A stretch of 64,000 bases of DNA from Micromussa lordhowensis. Taxonomy: Eukaryota > Cnidaria > Anthozoa > Scleractinia > Lobophylliidae. A program made the translations under genes and the position numbers. The stretch is taken from contig OZ026599.1 of assembly GCA_964020085.1 (NCBI GenBank), positions 37,427,437 to 37,491,436 of the forward strand, given 5' to 3'. The notes beneath the pieces are model-generated. The model did not search any database, was not told the DNA's origin, and worked only from the letters and a program-made list of their open reading frames with translations. Shown one piece after another: positions 46,206 through 58,282 of this stretch. Numbering within the stretch: the stretch's first letter is position 1; every line of letters begins with the position of its first letter.

Positions 46206-46985
46206 TCCCCAATGATGAATTTTGATATTTCAGGAAAGTGTCTATTTTCACTACCATTCAATAGATTTTAGACTACTTCCAGCTTCTGTTTTTCTCATGA
46301 GAAAAAGCAAAGAGATGAGAGCATGAAAGGGTAATTGGTAAGTTCTCTTTCACACTTTCAAATAAAGCCTGAGACTTTGAACAGTCTTACCAAATGATGC
46401 CGGCCCTGAAGTCCATACATAAATACTGTGTTATGCCTACAAGTCTAGATGTGAAAGCCAATGTCAGAAACCAAAGAAAAATTGTCTGCAACAATCAAAA
46501 CTTAAGCATGAAGTCGAGCACGACTAAACCTACAAATGCAAAGTTCTTTGAGAGAGTCTCCTCTCCTACTTACGTGTCTGACAACCCTCCAAACTAAATG
46601 GCAAGGTCTACTTTTAGATGTATCCAGCAATACCCATGAATTATCTTAGTTTAAACGTTGTAAATGAGGAAAACACAATTTACATCAAAGACGTCAAGCA
46701 AACAATAAGAGGTAGAAAAATTGCTTTAATTCTGTTTAACACTCCAGTCTTAATTTCAGTGTTCACAACAGAGGTAGTATTATTAAATTTTAGTTATAGT
46801 TGCAAGGATATGGGATACCTCTGATTTTAATTTAACTAAAAACTTTACAAAGAGTGGCTATAAAGGGAGGAAAAAATCTGACTAGTAGATAACAAATCTA
46901 CAAAGAGAAAAGGGATTGTATAAGAAGACAGCCACTCAATCTACATAACAATATTGTAACAAGAAATTGGTATGAAAATATTGGT

Positions 46986-46991
46986 TTTATT
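46986..46991 (-). terminator. Candidate polyadenylation signal of DCUN1D1
   Basis: AATAAA on the minus strand, about 265 bases after the DCUN1D1 stop codon. Confidence 0.35.
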
Positions 46992-47254
46992 ACCATTATG
47001 TACATCCTCAGGGTATTACAAGTCTCCTCGACAGTTATTAATATTAGGTTGTCATGGAAACAAACCATCCTTTTACAGTCCAGCAATAAAGGCTTTTTGT
47101 TTATGATGATATTGCACTTAAATTATAGACAGTCGTCACTGAGATCTTTATGAAAAATAATGACAAAGTTTCAAGTTTGTCAATGTGTTGTAAAAAGACG
47201 ACCACAGACAGCCTATGTCCCAGATGCAACATTCCTAGCGCTACTGGGGTTGTA

Positions 47255-50200
47255 TCATACAGTTGTTTGCTTTCCTGTGACTTTAGGTTTAGCATACTCT
47301 ACAAATTCATCTATTAGTACTGGCCACGCCCCTGAAAAAAGCAACAAGATAGTTCCACATGGTCATTGTCATTCAAAATCACTGTTTCTAAGTAAATAAT
47401 ATTGTCCATACAATTATATGGGGGTCTGTAAAGTAGGTCAGTGCAACCATTACCATGAGCCAAAATAACATTTTCCCATCTGGCCCTCTCAGTCACTTAA
47501 TCAGTTAACAGTTATAAATTTCTTTTAGTATTAGGGGTTGATACATTGTATAAATTAGTCAGATATAATAATTTCACCTTCTTCGTCATAATTGCTCATG
47601 TCATCCTCGATCATGTTACTGAAATCTAGCAAAAGGTTCCATGTATCTTTGGATATTGCCTTTTTATGATGTATCTGTGAATATAAATTTATGAGAACAT
47701 TTTCATACTTTATTAACTGCAGAAATTCTTGCATGCCTATTGGCTAATTTTCATAATTTATCAATACGCAGACAGAAACATGAAATTAAAATTGATATAT
47801 CATTCAGTTTTTCATGTGTCTGTCCTATTATTATTGATCATGAAAATGACAAAATTCATGATCAACAACAAGATACACAGAAAAAAACTGATGTCAATTT
47901 GTTAGATGTACATGATTTCAATGCATACAATAGCCACTGATAGAATGGCAGTACTTGAGAAGTTACAAAACACTTTACTGTTACCTATTTTCTTAATCTT
48001 AACTTAATCCTAATGATGGCTCATGCAGGCATCACTTAAACTTATGTTTTGTTGCAAACAAAAGTATTAACCTGAATTGTTTATGGTCACATGAGTGTCA
48101 TTTGGTTACTACAAGGCAAGGCAAATTACTTTTTGCTCATGGATGTTACGTAACATCCATGAGCTTAGGAGGCAGTCGGATGGCACTCGATCACTCGATC
48201 ACTCGATCACTCGATCACTCGATCACTCGATCACTCGATCACTCGATCACTCGATCACTCACTCACTCGATCACTCACTCACTCACTCACTCACTCACTC
48301 ACTCACTCACTCACTCACTCACTCACTCACTCGATTCTGATTAATTTATTCATTAAACCGGATTAAATCGTTTCTCCCAACCCTCCCCTGCTTAGTATGG
48401 TTCTTTTCCTAGGCACTTCGTGGTGTAGCTGCAGCAGGTTTTAGCGGGGTACTAGAAAGACGAATTTTTTGTCCGACAACATGGAGTTCGTACATATGGC
48501 GGCTAACGCGGCACGAAGATGGTTTTTGGTTCAACTCGTGGAGTTGTAAAATTGAAATTTGTCAAGCTAAGCAGCAGTAGCTGTAACAAATGGACATGGA
48601 AAGACAAGAAGCATAGCGCTCGTCAAAAACCATGTGTAAATTTATATTGAAAGGTCAAGGTGTTTTTTCATTAGACGTAAACAAAATTCTCCGATTACAA
48701 GTCACGCTAAACTCACGCTATGCAAAGAATGTAATCAGATACTATTTTTTTTGTATATTTGCTGAAGGGCAAGAGAGTCACGTTTCGCAGATAGTGTAAG
48801 TAACCGCGTTTTTTTAAAGCGCGGTTTTCAACCGCATACTGCGGTTCTTGTTCTTCCTGATTCGTGACCTGAAGGTTTTGCGTGATCCGTCAAGAACCTG
48901 AAATATTAACCGATATTCGTGATTTTACCACACAACTCTACGTGATTTTGAGACACAAGTTCTCCGAATAGTTACAGTGGTCTATCGAGAGTGCCTTAGC
49001 CATGCAATATGCAATACGGAGCCTTGATTTAGCCATTCGCGATTTTGCTTCCTACAAACACTGTTTTTAATGTAAGAGCAGGTCCTTACTTTCTTATTTT
49101 CGTAATTCGGGAAATCGAAATTTTTTTATCCGTGAACCGTGATCCTCTGTATTTTAGGTTCGTGAACCGTGCCAGAGACTTCCCTGTACGACCCTCTTGA
49201 TATCTAAAGCTTTTAATCGGACATTGTAAACAGCCACGAGAAGATGGTAAATTGTTTTTTTGTTAGATTATTTTTTATCAGTGCTGGCCTGATGGGCCGC
49301 TTGGCACAAATGTAGACTTTGACTTCCACCGTCTGAGTTTCTATTTGCAGAACGAGTGCTTGTGCCAAACGTTTCCCATGAAAATCACTTGATTTTCATG
49401 CGAATGACCGTGCAGGTGACATATATTTTCATACCAATAGTTTCGCTCAAAGACTCGTTTTGCCACAGTGGCAAAAGTAAACTTGGCATTGGGCTATTCA
49501 TCCATGAGCTGCTCAGAGAGCCTTTGATTAGGAGTCCTAACCAGAGAACTTGATAAAAGAGTAACCTCGCTTTTTAAACTTTCGTTTCAGCCATGGCTTT
49601 CAGCTTTAGAAGTGGATTTGGGGGTGAAGAGAGGTAGACTGGGTTGCTAGCCAGCCCACTTTTGGAGAAGTGCAAAATAATTAAACAAATTAAAAAAGAT
49701 TGTCAATATCAATAACAGAAATAAAGGCGAACACTCTGGATGAGTACCTCATTGTAATGTCTACTTTGTGACATTGCTAGTATTTCTGGTGCAACAGTTT
49801 TCAATTTGGTTCCAGTTCTCAAATTGTAACATTTTGGGGGACATGCTTTGTTGATTCTGCAACCACCTTATTCACCTCTCTTCAGATGTACTTGGCATGA
49901 CTGACAAATGTTTCTCCATTTCAAATTGATTCATGTTGGCTGTCATATTGGACAATTGTGTGACTGAATTTCAAAACTCGTAAGAGTATAATAAAAAAAT
50001 AAAACTACTACGATTATCAGTTGAGTAAGGCGAGACGAAAGTTTGTTGAAAAGTTTCAACGTTCAAATTTTGATGTTACCACGGGCAACTTTCCTTGTTT
50101 CCAATGGTAACAATGTCGTCGCCTGCAATTTCGCGCGCTTTGCTGTCATTGACGTCAAACTCGACGAGTCGCCACTGGAGACGGAGCCAGTTGTCCGTGA

Positions 50201-53200
50201 CAACAACAAAATTTGAACATCAAAACTTTTCAACGAACTTACTCAACTGATAATCGTAGTAACAGATGGGTAAATTTATCTTTCATTCACTAGTTCAAAC
50301 ACATTTCACTTACCCGGAGAAACTCGCACCAAATATCAAGGAATTTAAATTTTCCTCTAAGGACTATATTCCAATAAGCAATGGACATCTCTAAGTCTGC
50401 AAAGTCAAATTGTATTCATTTAGATGAAAACAGTAAATAGAATAACAATCAGCCATTAGCTTCACAATTCTGTGAGTTTATTGGTCAGGCCTTTCAGAAG
50501 TGAGGCTACAGTTGACTTTGTTATGATGCAAACCTTGTTATCTTTCAAATGTAAACTATTGTTCTGTTATCATGCTAACTACCGATAGTTTCTTAACTCT
50601 ACCATCAACAAGGTCAACCCAGACCTCACTTTCATGCAGGGGCTACATTACATTTCAAAGAACTGTAGCCCAACTAGTCTTTTTTCCACTAAATTTGCCC
50701 TTTTCATGGGTTAAATTTCAGTCTGGCAAACTCACCATGGACAATTGAAAATTGTCTTAAATTTCATTCAGTGGGACATGGAATAAAAAACTATATAATC
50801 AGGGTCCGACATTGCGACTGACTGGTGGCCAATGCGACCAAAAATTGAGTGTTGGCGACCAGAAATTTAGAACTGGTCGCAAGCAGGCGACTAACCTTTT
50901 GTCCCCTCGGCATTTGAAATTCCAAGGTAAATGGGCTTTTTTTAAAAGAAAGCATAAAGCTGCCGTGGAGAATTGTAGTAAAACAAAGCGACGATTTTAC
51001 GATCGCCATAATTACCCGGCGCCATATTGTTTCAGCAGCTTCTCGCAATTCTGATATCGCGGGCGAAAACGTGACGTGGCAAAAATCGTGACGAGTCGTG
51101 ACGAATAAAGCGTCAGCCGAAACATGCACGCTTAATTAATCTTTTAATGCTTTACCTAAATACCAGTAAACAGAGTAAATGCCAGTAACAAAACAAGAGG
51201 CCCAAAAGTATGGCCACTTTTAACTAATGAACAGCCTATCGTGCAGTCATTATCCAACCAGAAGCCAAGAGCTGCTTCCGAGCAATCGAGTTGGCTTGGT
51301 TGCGTTTTCGTTGCGCTTCGGCAAAGAACAGATACTTGAGTTGCACACTTGATTAAATCTAAGTATTGAAAGATGGCCCCCATATGTCTAGTACACAGAA
51401 CTTTACAGGAGACCAGTACAGTTCCTGCTAAATGGAAATAATAAGAAAAAGAAAGCCTTCGCATGAACGTTGACAAACACGCTCATTGAGATGTAGGACT
51501 ATGTTATTGTTACACGGCTGTTGTGAGTCTCGCCTTTAATAGCTCTAATAGGTTGTATGTAATAATATTGTGTTAAATAGAAACATTTTGTTTAATTATA
51601 GTGAAAGAAAGTTTAAATTTTGTGCTTTTACTATAAATTAACGTAAATTAAAACTATTGGAGTAAAACGAAAAATTAACACAACCAAACCCAAAAAACTA
51701 ACGTTTGTCATTGGCGACCAAACCCTTACATTTGGCGACCAAAATGTTTAGGTTAGTCGCCAATTGGCTCCCTTAGAAAAAAGTTAATTTCGGACCCTGA
51801 ATATTGTAAATATCTAACACATGATGACAACAAGCATTACATATAAATTGTATGCCAAGTCTCTTTAATGGATAAACAGTAATTAAGCAACTTAGACTGC
51901 CATATGAGAACAAAATTCGGCCCCAACCAGACAGTTCTAATCAGGACCGGCTGGGTTGTTTGAAAGCCGGTTAATGCTAACCCAGGATTAAAAGTTAACC
52001 GAAATATTAATTTTTCTTGTACATGTATAAGAATGGTTTTGACTGCTTATGTTTTGTGTAGTTTGAGATTAACAAAGCTCAAAACTGAAGGGCGAGCAAT
52101 ATAAGCAGAAAACCTCAGCGAAAAGTTACAAAACTGAAATCAAAATTCTCGCTAATCCCAGGTTAGCTTAATTGGGCTTTTTGAACAACCTGGCCCAGAA
52201 TTTCAGTTTTAAAATCATTCCAAAACTGACATATAATCTGCTGACAGATAAAAATTACCAAAAGGCTTGCTAAAGCAGAGGCTACAGGCATTTGATATTG
52301 TGGCCATTTTGGCCAGTAGTTTTTGCACTTCACTACCCAAAATGGCTTGTGAAAATTTGTGAGCACTGGACGCTTAGAGGGAACCAATTAAAAGTTAATT
52401 TCAAATGTTTCACAAAACGAAATTGAGTCAAAGCGTGCAAAACAAGAACTTTAAATTACTAAAATTACTATAATATTTTTTCTGCATTTTACTATAATGT
52501 AATGTATTTGTAATGTAATGTACTTGTAATGTACCTTATTGTAAGTTACACAGCCCGCCTCGATTAGCGATGCTATATGCGGGTTGTGTAAATTTAAAAA
52601 TCTGTTAAATTTGAATTTTAATAAAAATAATGATGATGATGATGATGATGAAAATGCGAAAGAATGATTGACTTTTTTTGATTGTTTTTTCACTTAGTAA
52701 AAAGCGACGAACAACAAAGAAACTGCTTGCCACTAATGGTTAGTCATGTGTCAAATCATGCGTAACTCTAGGGATCATGTTTCATGTGCGCAGGAGATAT
52801 AACATAGCTATTTAATTATTAGTACTTAGTTAAACATTTATATTAATAGTTTTTACATGGTTGTTTCATTTCATGGAATAATGAATTACTATCAATGAAT
52901 CTTACCTAAGCTTTTCTGGCCTGGATTTTTAGCAAAATTAAAAGTGAACTGGTATAAATCTTTAAATTTGACACTGTCTCTGAGGTCCGCCTCCAGGTTG
53001 GGAAGCTTGCTTCGGAGTTTATCAATTGAATCACAACTATAACAGGAAACAAAGACAACATGATTTCCTATGCTCTGAATATTGAACACTTTTACCTTAA
53101 TTAAAAACAAAATAGGCAGAGAATTCCAAATTATTCTGAGAACCAACCTATCATATTTTCAATGATTCTTCACAACTTAGTTAGTACATACATCGACTAC

Positions 53201-56200
53201 ATTTTGTATCTTAGCAAGCTAAGGTTTTTAATAGTGAAAGTTCAAAATAATATCACCACATTAAGCCAAAAATTATGATCTGAACATAACATCAAACTTG
53301 TGCTAACAAGACAAGTGTCTGTATTGAGATGTACATGTACACACTGTAGCTTAACAACCTGTTGCACGATTTGTTTGGGTCATACCACTTGGCGAGGGTC
53401 CATCCTTATATCTATAGTACAAAAAAAAACTCAAAGTGTCCATGATGGGATGACAGTTCAGGAGTTGATAGACTCTTATGAGTCATATGACACTGATATC
53501 AGTTGACAAGGTCCCTTCCTTATCACAGTAAGTGTCCATATATATTGAGACATGAAATGTCATCAAGTATTTCACTGATATGTATCACATAATCACCTCT
53601 TGAACCAATATCATACAAATGGTAAACTTGTATGAGTTGAAGCACTTGTACCACTTAAATCTTAATTTTGATCACTGGAACAAGTGGGACAGCCCTCTTC
53701 AAGCAAACAAAATGGCTGCTGAAACATCTCAGCAATATCTGGAACTAATATCTAATATTTCTAGTTACAGCTTACCCTAGCTCTAACATGCCATCTGTAA
53801 ACTCTTTCCTTGTAAACTCGCATTGTGTCGCAGCTTTAAATTTCCACGCAATTAAAAGTACTCTTAGGTTGGCAGGATCTAACTTAAGGTCTTCACAGAA
53901 TCGCCCTATCCCTTCTGCCATGATTTTATCATCATCAGCTGGATCTAGTGTAAACAGTGTGAGTGCAATTAAACATTAATAGAAAGATATTAGATATAAT
54001 GTGTGAGAAATCTAGTAATAATCAAATTGCATATACATAGAGTATAGACATCTAAATAAATTTACAATATTTAGAGAGGAAGCCACATCAGTCTTAGCTG
54101 GTTTTCATGCAGGTCCTTTATCCTGGTCGTATTGGAATTTGGAGATGTTGTCTTTTTTTTTTTTGGGGGGGGGGGGGGGGGAGGAAAACCAGAGAACCCG
54201 AAAAAAAAAAGCCTTGGTGCAAGGTGAGAACCAACAACCAGGGGTCGAAATGTTCCAGACTGTTTACCCGTGTCTAGTGACAGGCAGAATGTATTTTTAC
54301 CTGTCTCCACCAACATCCAACTTGAACAATATTATTTTATTTTACTTTTTGAAACTCAACTGGGGTTGTACAATCATTAATAATAAACTGATAGAAAGCA
54401 ATGACTTATGGGTCAGAAAACAATCCATATTGCGAACTCGCGCTTGATCGATTGGCAAAGAAACACAGGAGCAAGACACATTTGTTGTCTTTGTCATGCG
54501 CACTACAAAGATTGCATCATCTTGCTTTTATTCAGTATTGAGTAAAAGCCTGTTCAAACGAACTCGACTTTGTATACCATACAGCATTCGACTTGTATAC
54601 TCTACAAAGTCGAGTGCGTTTGAACAAGTCTAATCATGTATAGCGATGTTTGAAACTGGTCAAACTTCTACTCGACAACCACTCGACTTTTCCTTTGTTT
54701 CGTGATCACTGAAGTGATACTCTACAAAGTCGAGCTCGTTTGAATGCACCACTCGACTTGTAGAGCATTATTTTACGTCATTTCTACGGAAACGCGAGTG
54801 GAACTATGGGTAATCTTAACCCACAATTCTCTGTTTCATAATACTTCTAGAGTGGTTGTATAGTCCGTGTATAGTACGTTTGAACACCTTACCCAACAAC
54901 GCTATACAATGTCGATCATACAAAGTCGAGTGTTGTATAGTGTGTGTATAGTGCGTTTCAACAGGCCTTAAAGTCTGGTAAATACTGTGCGAGAGCTGTA
55001 CGAGTGAGAATGACTTTGGGTGGAAAAACGGATGAAAATATTATTCAAATCAATAAATTCTGTATTACTTAGGTTTTCTTACCTGTCGCCAGCGACAGGC
55101 ATGAATATTTTTTACCTGTCACTTTCTGAAATTACCTGAAATCGACAGGTAGACAGGCAACATTTTGACCCCTGAACAACAAACTCGAACCACATACGGC
55201 AGCCAAAAATTTTGTAACATGTGGATTCTCCTCCATATTAAATTTTTTTTTTTTTTAATGTATGTTTCCAGAAAATAGATGTTATGGTTCAATTTTACCC
55301 TTGGTACAACTTAGAATTTTCTCATGTTCTGGTGAGTGGTAATAAAAATTTTCTTATAGTAGAATGTATAAGAAACAGGAAAATAGCAAATTGTAATGAG
55401 GGTAATATTGAACTCAACATCTACATGTATGTACCCATCCCCCAGAAAGGTTTTAGTTTGAATTCCCCATCCACCCCCTCTGGAAATTCCTGTTTAACTT
55501 CAGACTTTCTCTATTGCTAGCTCTAAATTGTAAGCATAATTTGGACCAGGGACAGTCCAGAATGATCCTGTGTTGTTGCTTGTGAATTTTATTGCAGTTT
55601 TCTGGGCTTACTTGTTGTTTTATAGCTTACTTTTCGTAAAGAATTCACCATGTCAGGGTATAACGACAAACTGATTTGATATATAATTTGTACATACATT
55701 CTTTACAGTGACTGTGGTTTCCCACAAACATTTTATGGTCGTTCTAATACCTATTTATTTGTTATAATTTTTCCTTCCCAGCAGAGTATTTCAGCTTTTT
55801 GTGCAATGGTAAACATATTCTACCAAAAGACTGCTTTAAATAAACAATAACCTATATTTGGTGCAAACATATACTAGGATATCTGTCCGTTGACATTATC
55901 TGTTCTGAGAAGCTAACAGATATGATGGCAAAGCTCGAAGAAAACTGCAAGCTACAAGGAACAGAAAATGCCAAGGACAAAATTAATATCCAAGTCAAAT
56001 GGAGGCTATTGTGTTAATTATCCTTCAAATATTTTTCAAAACACCACCAGTTTTGAAAACTGGAGAATATCACTCGGATATTCCCCAGTTTTAGCTGGCG
56101 AATATTCAGTCATGTAACACGTTTAAACCAATCGTGTGAGCAAAAATATTTGATGGATTATAATTGAAACTTCTTGACGCTGTCCGTGACACACCTAAGT

Positions 56201-56950
56201 TAACCATTATCAAAAGTTCAGCATCACAATAACTGTGGTTCTTTAAGCTTATTAGTGCAACATTTCCTGGGCAAGCCACCAGGGAACCTTGCTGTGACCA
56301 ACATGCAATCAAACACGACAAAGAGGTTTAAAAAATAGAAATAACATAGAAAACAAATCTCACTATACATAGTAAACTATATCTTTTGCTGGTCATGTTA
56401 ATCAGAATTTACCGGAACTGTTCACGACACATTGAAAACTAACGTTTTCAAAACAAAGGATGTCGAAGTTAAACAACGCAACGTAAAGAATGCGATAAGC
56501 TACTAAACTATCAATTAAACATTGAATAAACCATCAAACCAGGGAGCACGTCTAAAGCGATAAGCTCAATAAAATCGATACAAACAAAATATTAAGCAAG
56601 GAAGTTACAAAGCATCTCTGCATACCTTTGTAGCGATCAAACAAGTGCGACAGCTTTTTCTTGTCTATTAGAGGTTTCGTATCGATGTAATATCTTTCTG
56701 GATTCTGAAAATAACTATCTGACGCCACGTCCAACCTCCAATCATTTTGACTGAGACAGTTTATTGCGGTCTTTTCGTTCGTCTCTGTGAAGGAGATAAA
56801 CTGTCTCACTTTCTCACGTTGGGAAGACTTTAATCTGTGCTGCAAGATACAACGTGAATAAAAGAACATGTCATTTCTCTTATTCGTAACTTGAACACTT
56901 GCAAAGCGAGGATCTTCTCAACATAAAATAAAAACAAAGGCCCCTACCAT
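47255..56950 (-). CDS. DCUN1D1: DCN1-like protein (DCUN1D1/DCUN1D2 type)
   Basis: Co-E3 that helps RBX proteins and UBC12 transfer NEDD8 onto cullins. Exons: 56948-56950 (the start codon alone, before GTAGGG), 56626-56839, 53776-53944, 52906-53036, 50314-50396, 47578-47674 and 47255-47331. The sum is 774 nt, 257 residues (human DCUN1D1 259). Order: N-terminal UBA-like region ([26 protein letters not shown]), then the PONY/DCUN1 domain (ILIAWKF-type segment read here as [31 protein letters not shown], [47 protein letters not shown]). The last residues that form the cullin-binding patch are present. The Met-only first exon is unusual but fits the family's MN-KLKSSQ start. The choice between D1 and D2 is not resolved. 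Confidence 0.95.
48135..48164. repeat. Perfect 30-bp palindrome
   Basis: GCTCATGGATGTTAC followed at once by its exact complement. It lies 20 bases before the ACTCGATC array. Confidence 0.95.
48185..48333 (+). repeat. ACTCGATC octamer array turning into (ACTC)n
   Basis: About nine ACTCGATC units, then about 17 ACTC units. It lies in a DCUN1D1 intron. Confidence 0.95.
49275..49330 (+). mobile_element. SINE family 2, 3' end
   Basis: GCCTGATGGGCCGCTTGGC and ATGTAGACTTTGAC match the 3' end of 39218-39535. Confidence 0.6.
50006..50261. mobile_element. MITE in a DCUN1D1 intron
   Basis: TACTACGATTATCAGTTGAG at both ends in inverted orientation, extending to about 24 bases, then GTTGAAAAGTTT on both arms. 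It ends 52 bases before exon 50314-50396. Confidence 0.88.
50800..51799. mobile_element. hAT-like non-autonomous element, 1.0 kb
   Basis: Ends CAGGGTCCGACATT and AATTTCGGACCCTG, 13 of 14 matching. Subterminal repeats of TGGCGACCA lie at both ends. No transposase frame was seen and no clear target duplication. Confidence 0.75.
51949..52196. mobile_element. MITE in a DCUN1D1 intron
   Basis: Left GGCTGGGTTGTTTGAAAGCC and TTAATGCTAACCCAGGATTA pair with right TAATCCCAGGTTAGCTTAAT and GGCTTTTTGAACAACCTGGC. Confidence 0.8.
54239..55174. mobile_element. hAT-like element with AACAAC duplication
   Basis: CAGGGGTCGAAATGTT and AACATTTTGACCCCTG ends (15 of 16 matching), flanked on both sides by AACAAC. 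ACCTGTC repeats lie near both ends. A MITE sits inside. Confidence 0.85.
54547..54970. mobile_element. MITE nested inside the hAT-like element
   Basis: CCTGTTCAAACG and CGTTTCAACAGG inverted ends. Inside are many CTACAAAGTCGAGT and GTATAGTGCGTTT motifs. Confidence 0.75.
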
Positions 56951-57374
56951 ATCCACATAACACTACCGCCCAAATCTTCCTTCGAACTGTAATCTGAGCC
57001 CGCTGTCCTCAATTCGGCGACCGCATACTGCAAATAGTTTAGTTTTCCCCAGGTCCTGGCATAAGTGGGTTTTGGAGTTTTGGAAATTATTTTCATTTTC
57101 ATATGGAGAAAAGTTTGTCAGTATAGTTTGAATGTTTTTAAGGCTTTTATTTGAGAGGAAGAATATTATTAATGATATTCCAATCTCGTGCCAGGGTCCT
57201 ATCTCTTCTTCCCTCGATGGAGAAAGAGATGGACCCTGGGAACGAGTTTGATAGACTTGTACTGTACCGGTGGGGGCCCGGTGGGGGCGTATATTTTTGA
57301 TACGCCGCGTAACCATGAAGCGTGCTAGGCCGCTCGGAGCGTCGTCAACGTATGATATCAGGCCGCGATAAAGG
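56951..57374. promoter_or_regulatory. Bidirectional promoter between DCUN1D1 and SNX24-like gene
   Basis: About 420 bases separate the two divergent start codons. The middle is interrupted by a small hairpin element (57185-57246). No TATA box is apparent. Confidence 0.5.
57185..57246. repeat. Short inverted repeat inside the divergent promoter
   Basis: CTCGTGCCAGGGTCC with an AGATGGACCCTGGGAACGAG partner: arms of about 25 bases around a 14-base loop. It looks like a MITE remnant. Confidence 0.55.
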
Positions 57375-57908
57375 ATGCTTGAATTGTCGATTCCTTCGTT
57401 TAGAAAAGTCAAAGATGGCAAGGAATATACAGTATATGAAATTCACATCACATTGCCAAACGGTCGTGAAGTTATAACAGAGAGACGCTACAGCGAGTTC
57501 TACGATTTTCACAAACAAGTGGGAAAATTACTTGTGCAAGATCATCGACATCATCTACATTTTCCGTCAAAGATAATGCCGAAGCCTCTCAATACAAATC
57601 CTCGGTTTCTAGAGTCAAGGAGAGAAGCTTTGGAGCAGTACTTGAGAACTCTTGTTTCATTCCTAGAAATTAGCGAAGTTCACGACCTCTTAACGCAGTT
57701 CTTGGACACTAGTCTGCCGCAACATGTTCACAATAATTTGGATTCATCCAGTTCGTTGGACGAATTGGATAGATACGAAGATGAAGGGCCTAGACTAACT
57801 CATCAACCATTGATGTGTTTTACTAAAGACCCTTTTATTGACAAATGTGACGCAAATCCTTTGCCAAATGTTGTTTTGAAAGGCATTTTGGAAGGCCTCT
57901 ATAAATGA
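57375..57908 (+). CDS. SNX24-like PX-domain protein, intronless
   Basis: A small sorting nexin of 177 residues in one exon. The PX domain fills residues 1 to about 115: IPSF start, YTVYEIHITLPNGREV, the phosphoinositide-binding ERRYSEFYDFHK motif, a PSKIMPKPL loop, RREALEQYLRTLV and the FLDTSLP end. The tail keeps the SNX22/SNX24 signature, LTHQPLMCFTKDPF and LPNVVLKGILEGLY, which aligns with LSHQPVLLFLRDPY and FPNVVIEGVLHGIF recalled for human SNX24. Expected role: PI3P-dependent endosomal membrane binding. Vertebrate SNX24 has introns, so the single exon means intron loss or a retrocopy that became the local gene. No poly-A tail or flanking repeat supports a recent retrocopy. It is divergent from DCUN1D1. 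Confidence 0.9.
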   Translation: MLELSIPSFRKVKDGKEYTVYEIHITLPNGREVITERRYSEFYDFHKQVGKLLVQDHRHHLHFPSKIMPKPLNTNPRFLESRREALEQYLRTLVSFLEISEVHDLLTQFLDTSLPQHVHNNLDSSSSLDELDRYEDEGPRLTHQPLMCFTKDPFIDKCDANPLPNVVLKGILEGLYK

Positions 57909-58190
57909 AGATTTGAAGGTCAATCTGTCAGCAATGGAGTGTGTTACGTCAGAGCTATGTTGTAGCTGTGTTTGTTTTCAATGCCACCTCCTCAATGTTA
58001 CGACAGTCATTAATAATACAAAGACTGATGGCTGTATCATTGGAGGTTATGAAAGGGATTTATGTGTTGCACACGATGAGGACAAAAATAGTTTGGGATG
58101 TATGAAAAGTTGTTTTAAATGTGTGTCAAGAATTTATGATTATATTTGTAACTTTTATAAAGAAGTATTCATGGCATTGCCCTAGGTGCC

Positions 58191-58282
58191 AGAGAGTTTT
58201 TTTCGTGGCGAGCCTGTGATTGTGAGTGGCGAAGCCGTGATCAGGAACCTGGCGAGTGGAAAAAAAACCCTCTGGTCATGGC
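58191..58282. mobile_element. Tiny MITE of about 90 bp
   Basis: CCAGAGAGTTTTTTTCGTGGCGAG and GGCGAGTGGAAAAAAAACCC-TCTGG ends, with GGCGA repeats between. It lies just after the SNX24-like gene. Confidence 0.65.

Larger units (their letters stand above)
54103..55208 (-). mobile_element. SINE family 3, split by a hAT-like insertion
   Basis: The halves 54103-54238 and 55175-55208 match 46020-46205 once the insertion is removed: GAGAACCAACAAC continues as AAACTCGAACCACATACGGC. The left half carries a T tract and a 17-base G tract. Confidence 0.8.

Noticed and set aside
57913..58185. 90-codon cysteine-rich frame just after the SNX24-like stop
   Set aside because: Different frame from SNX24, no domain, and probably its 3' UTR.
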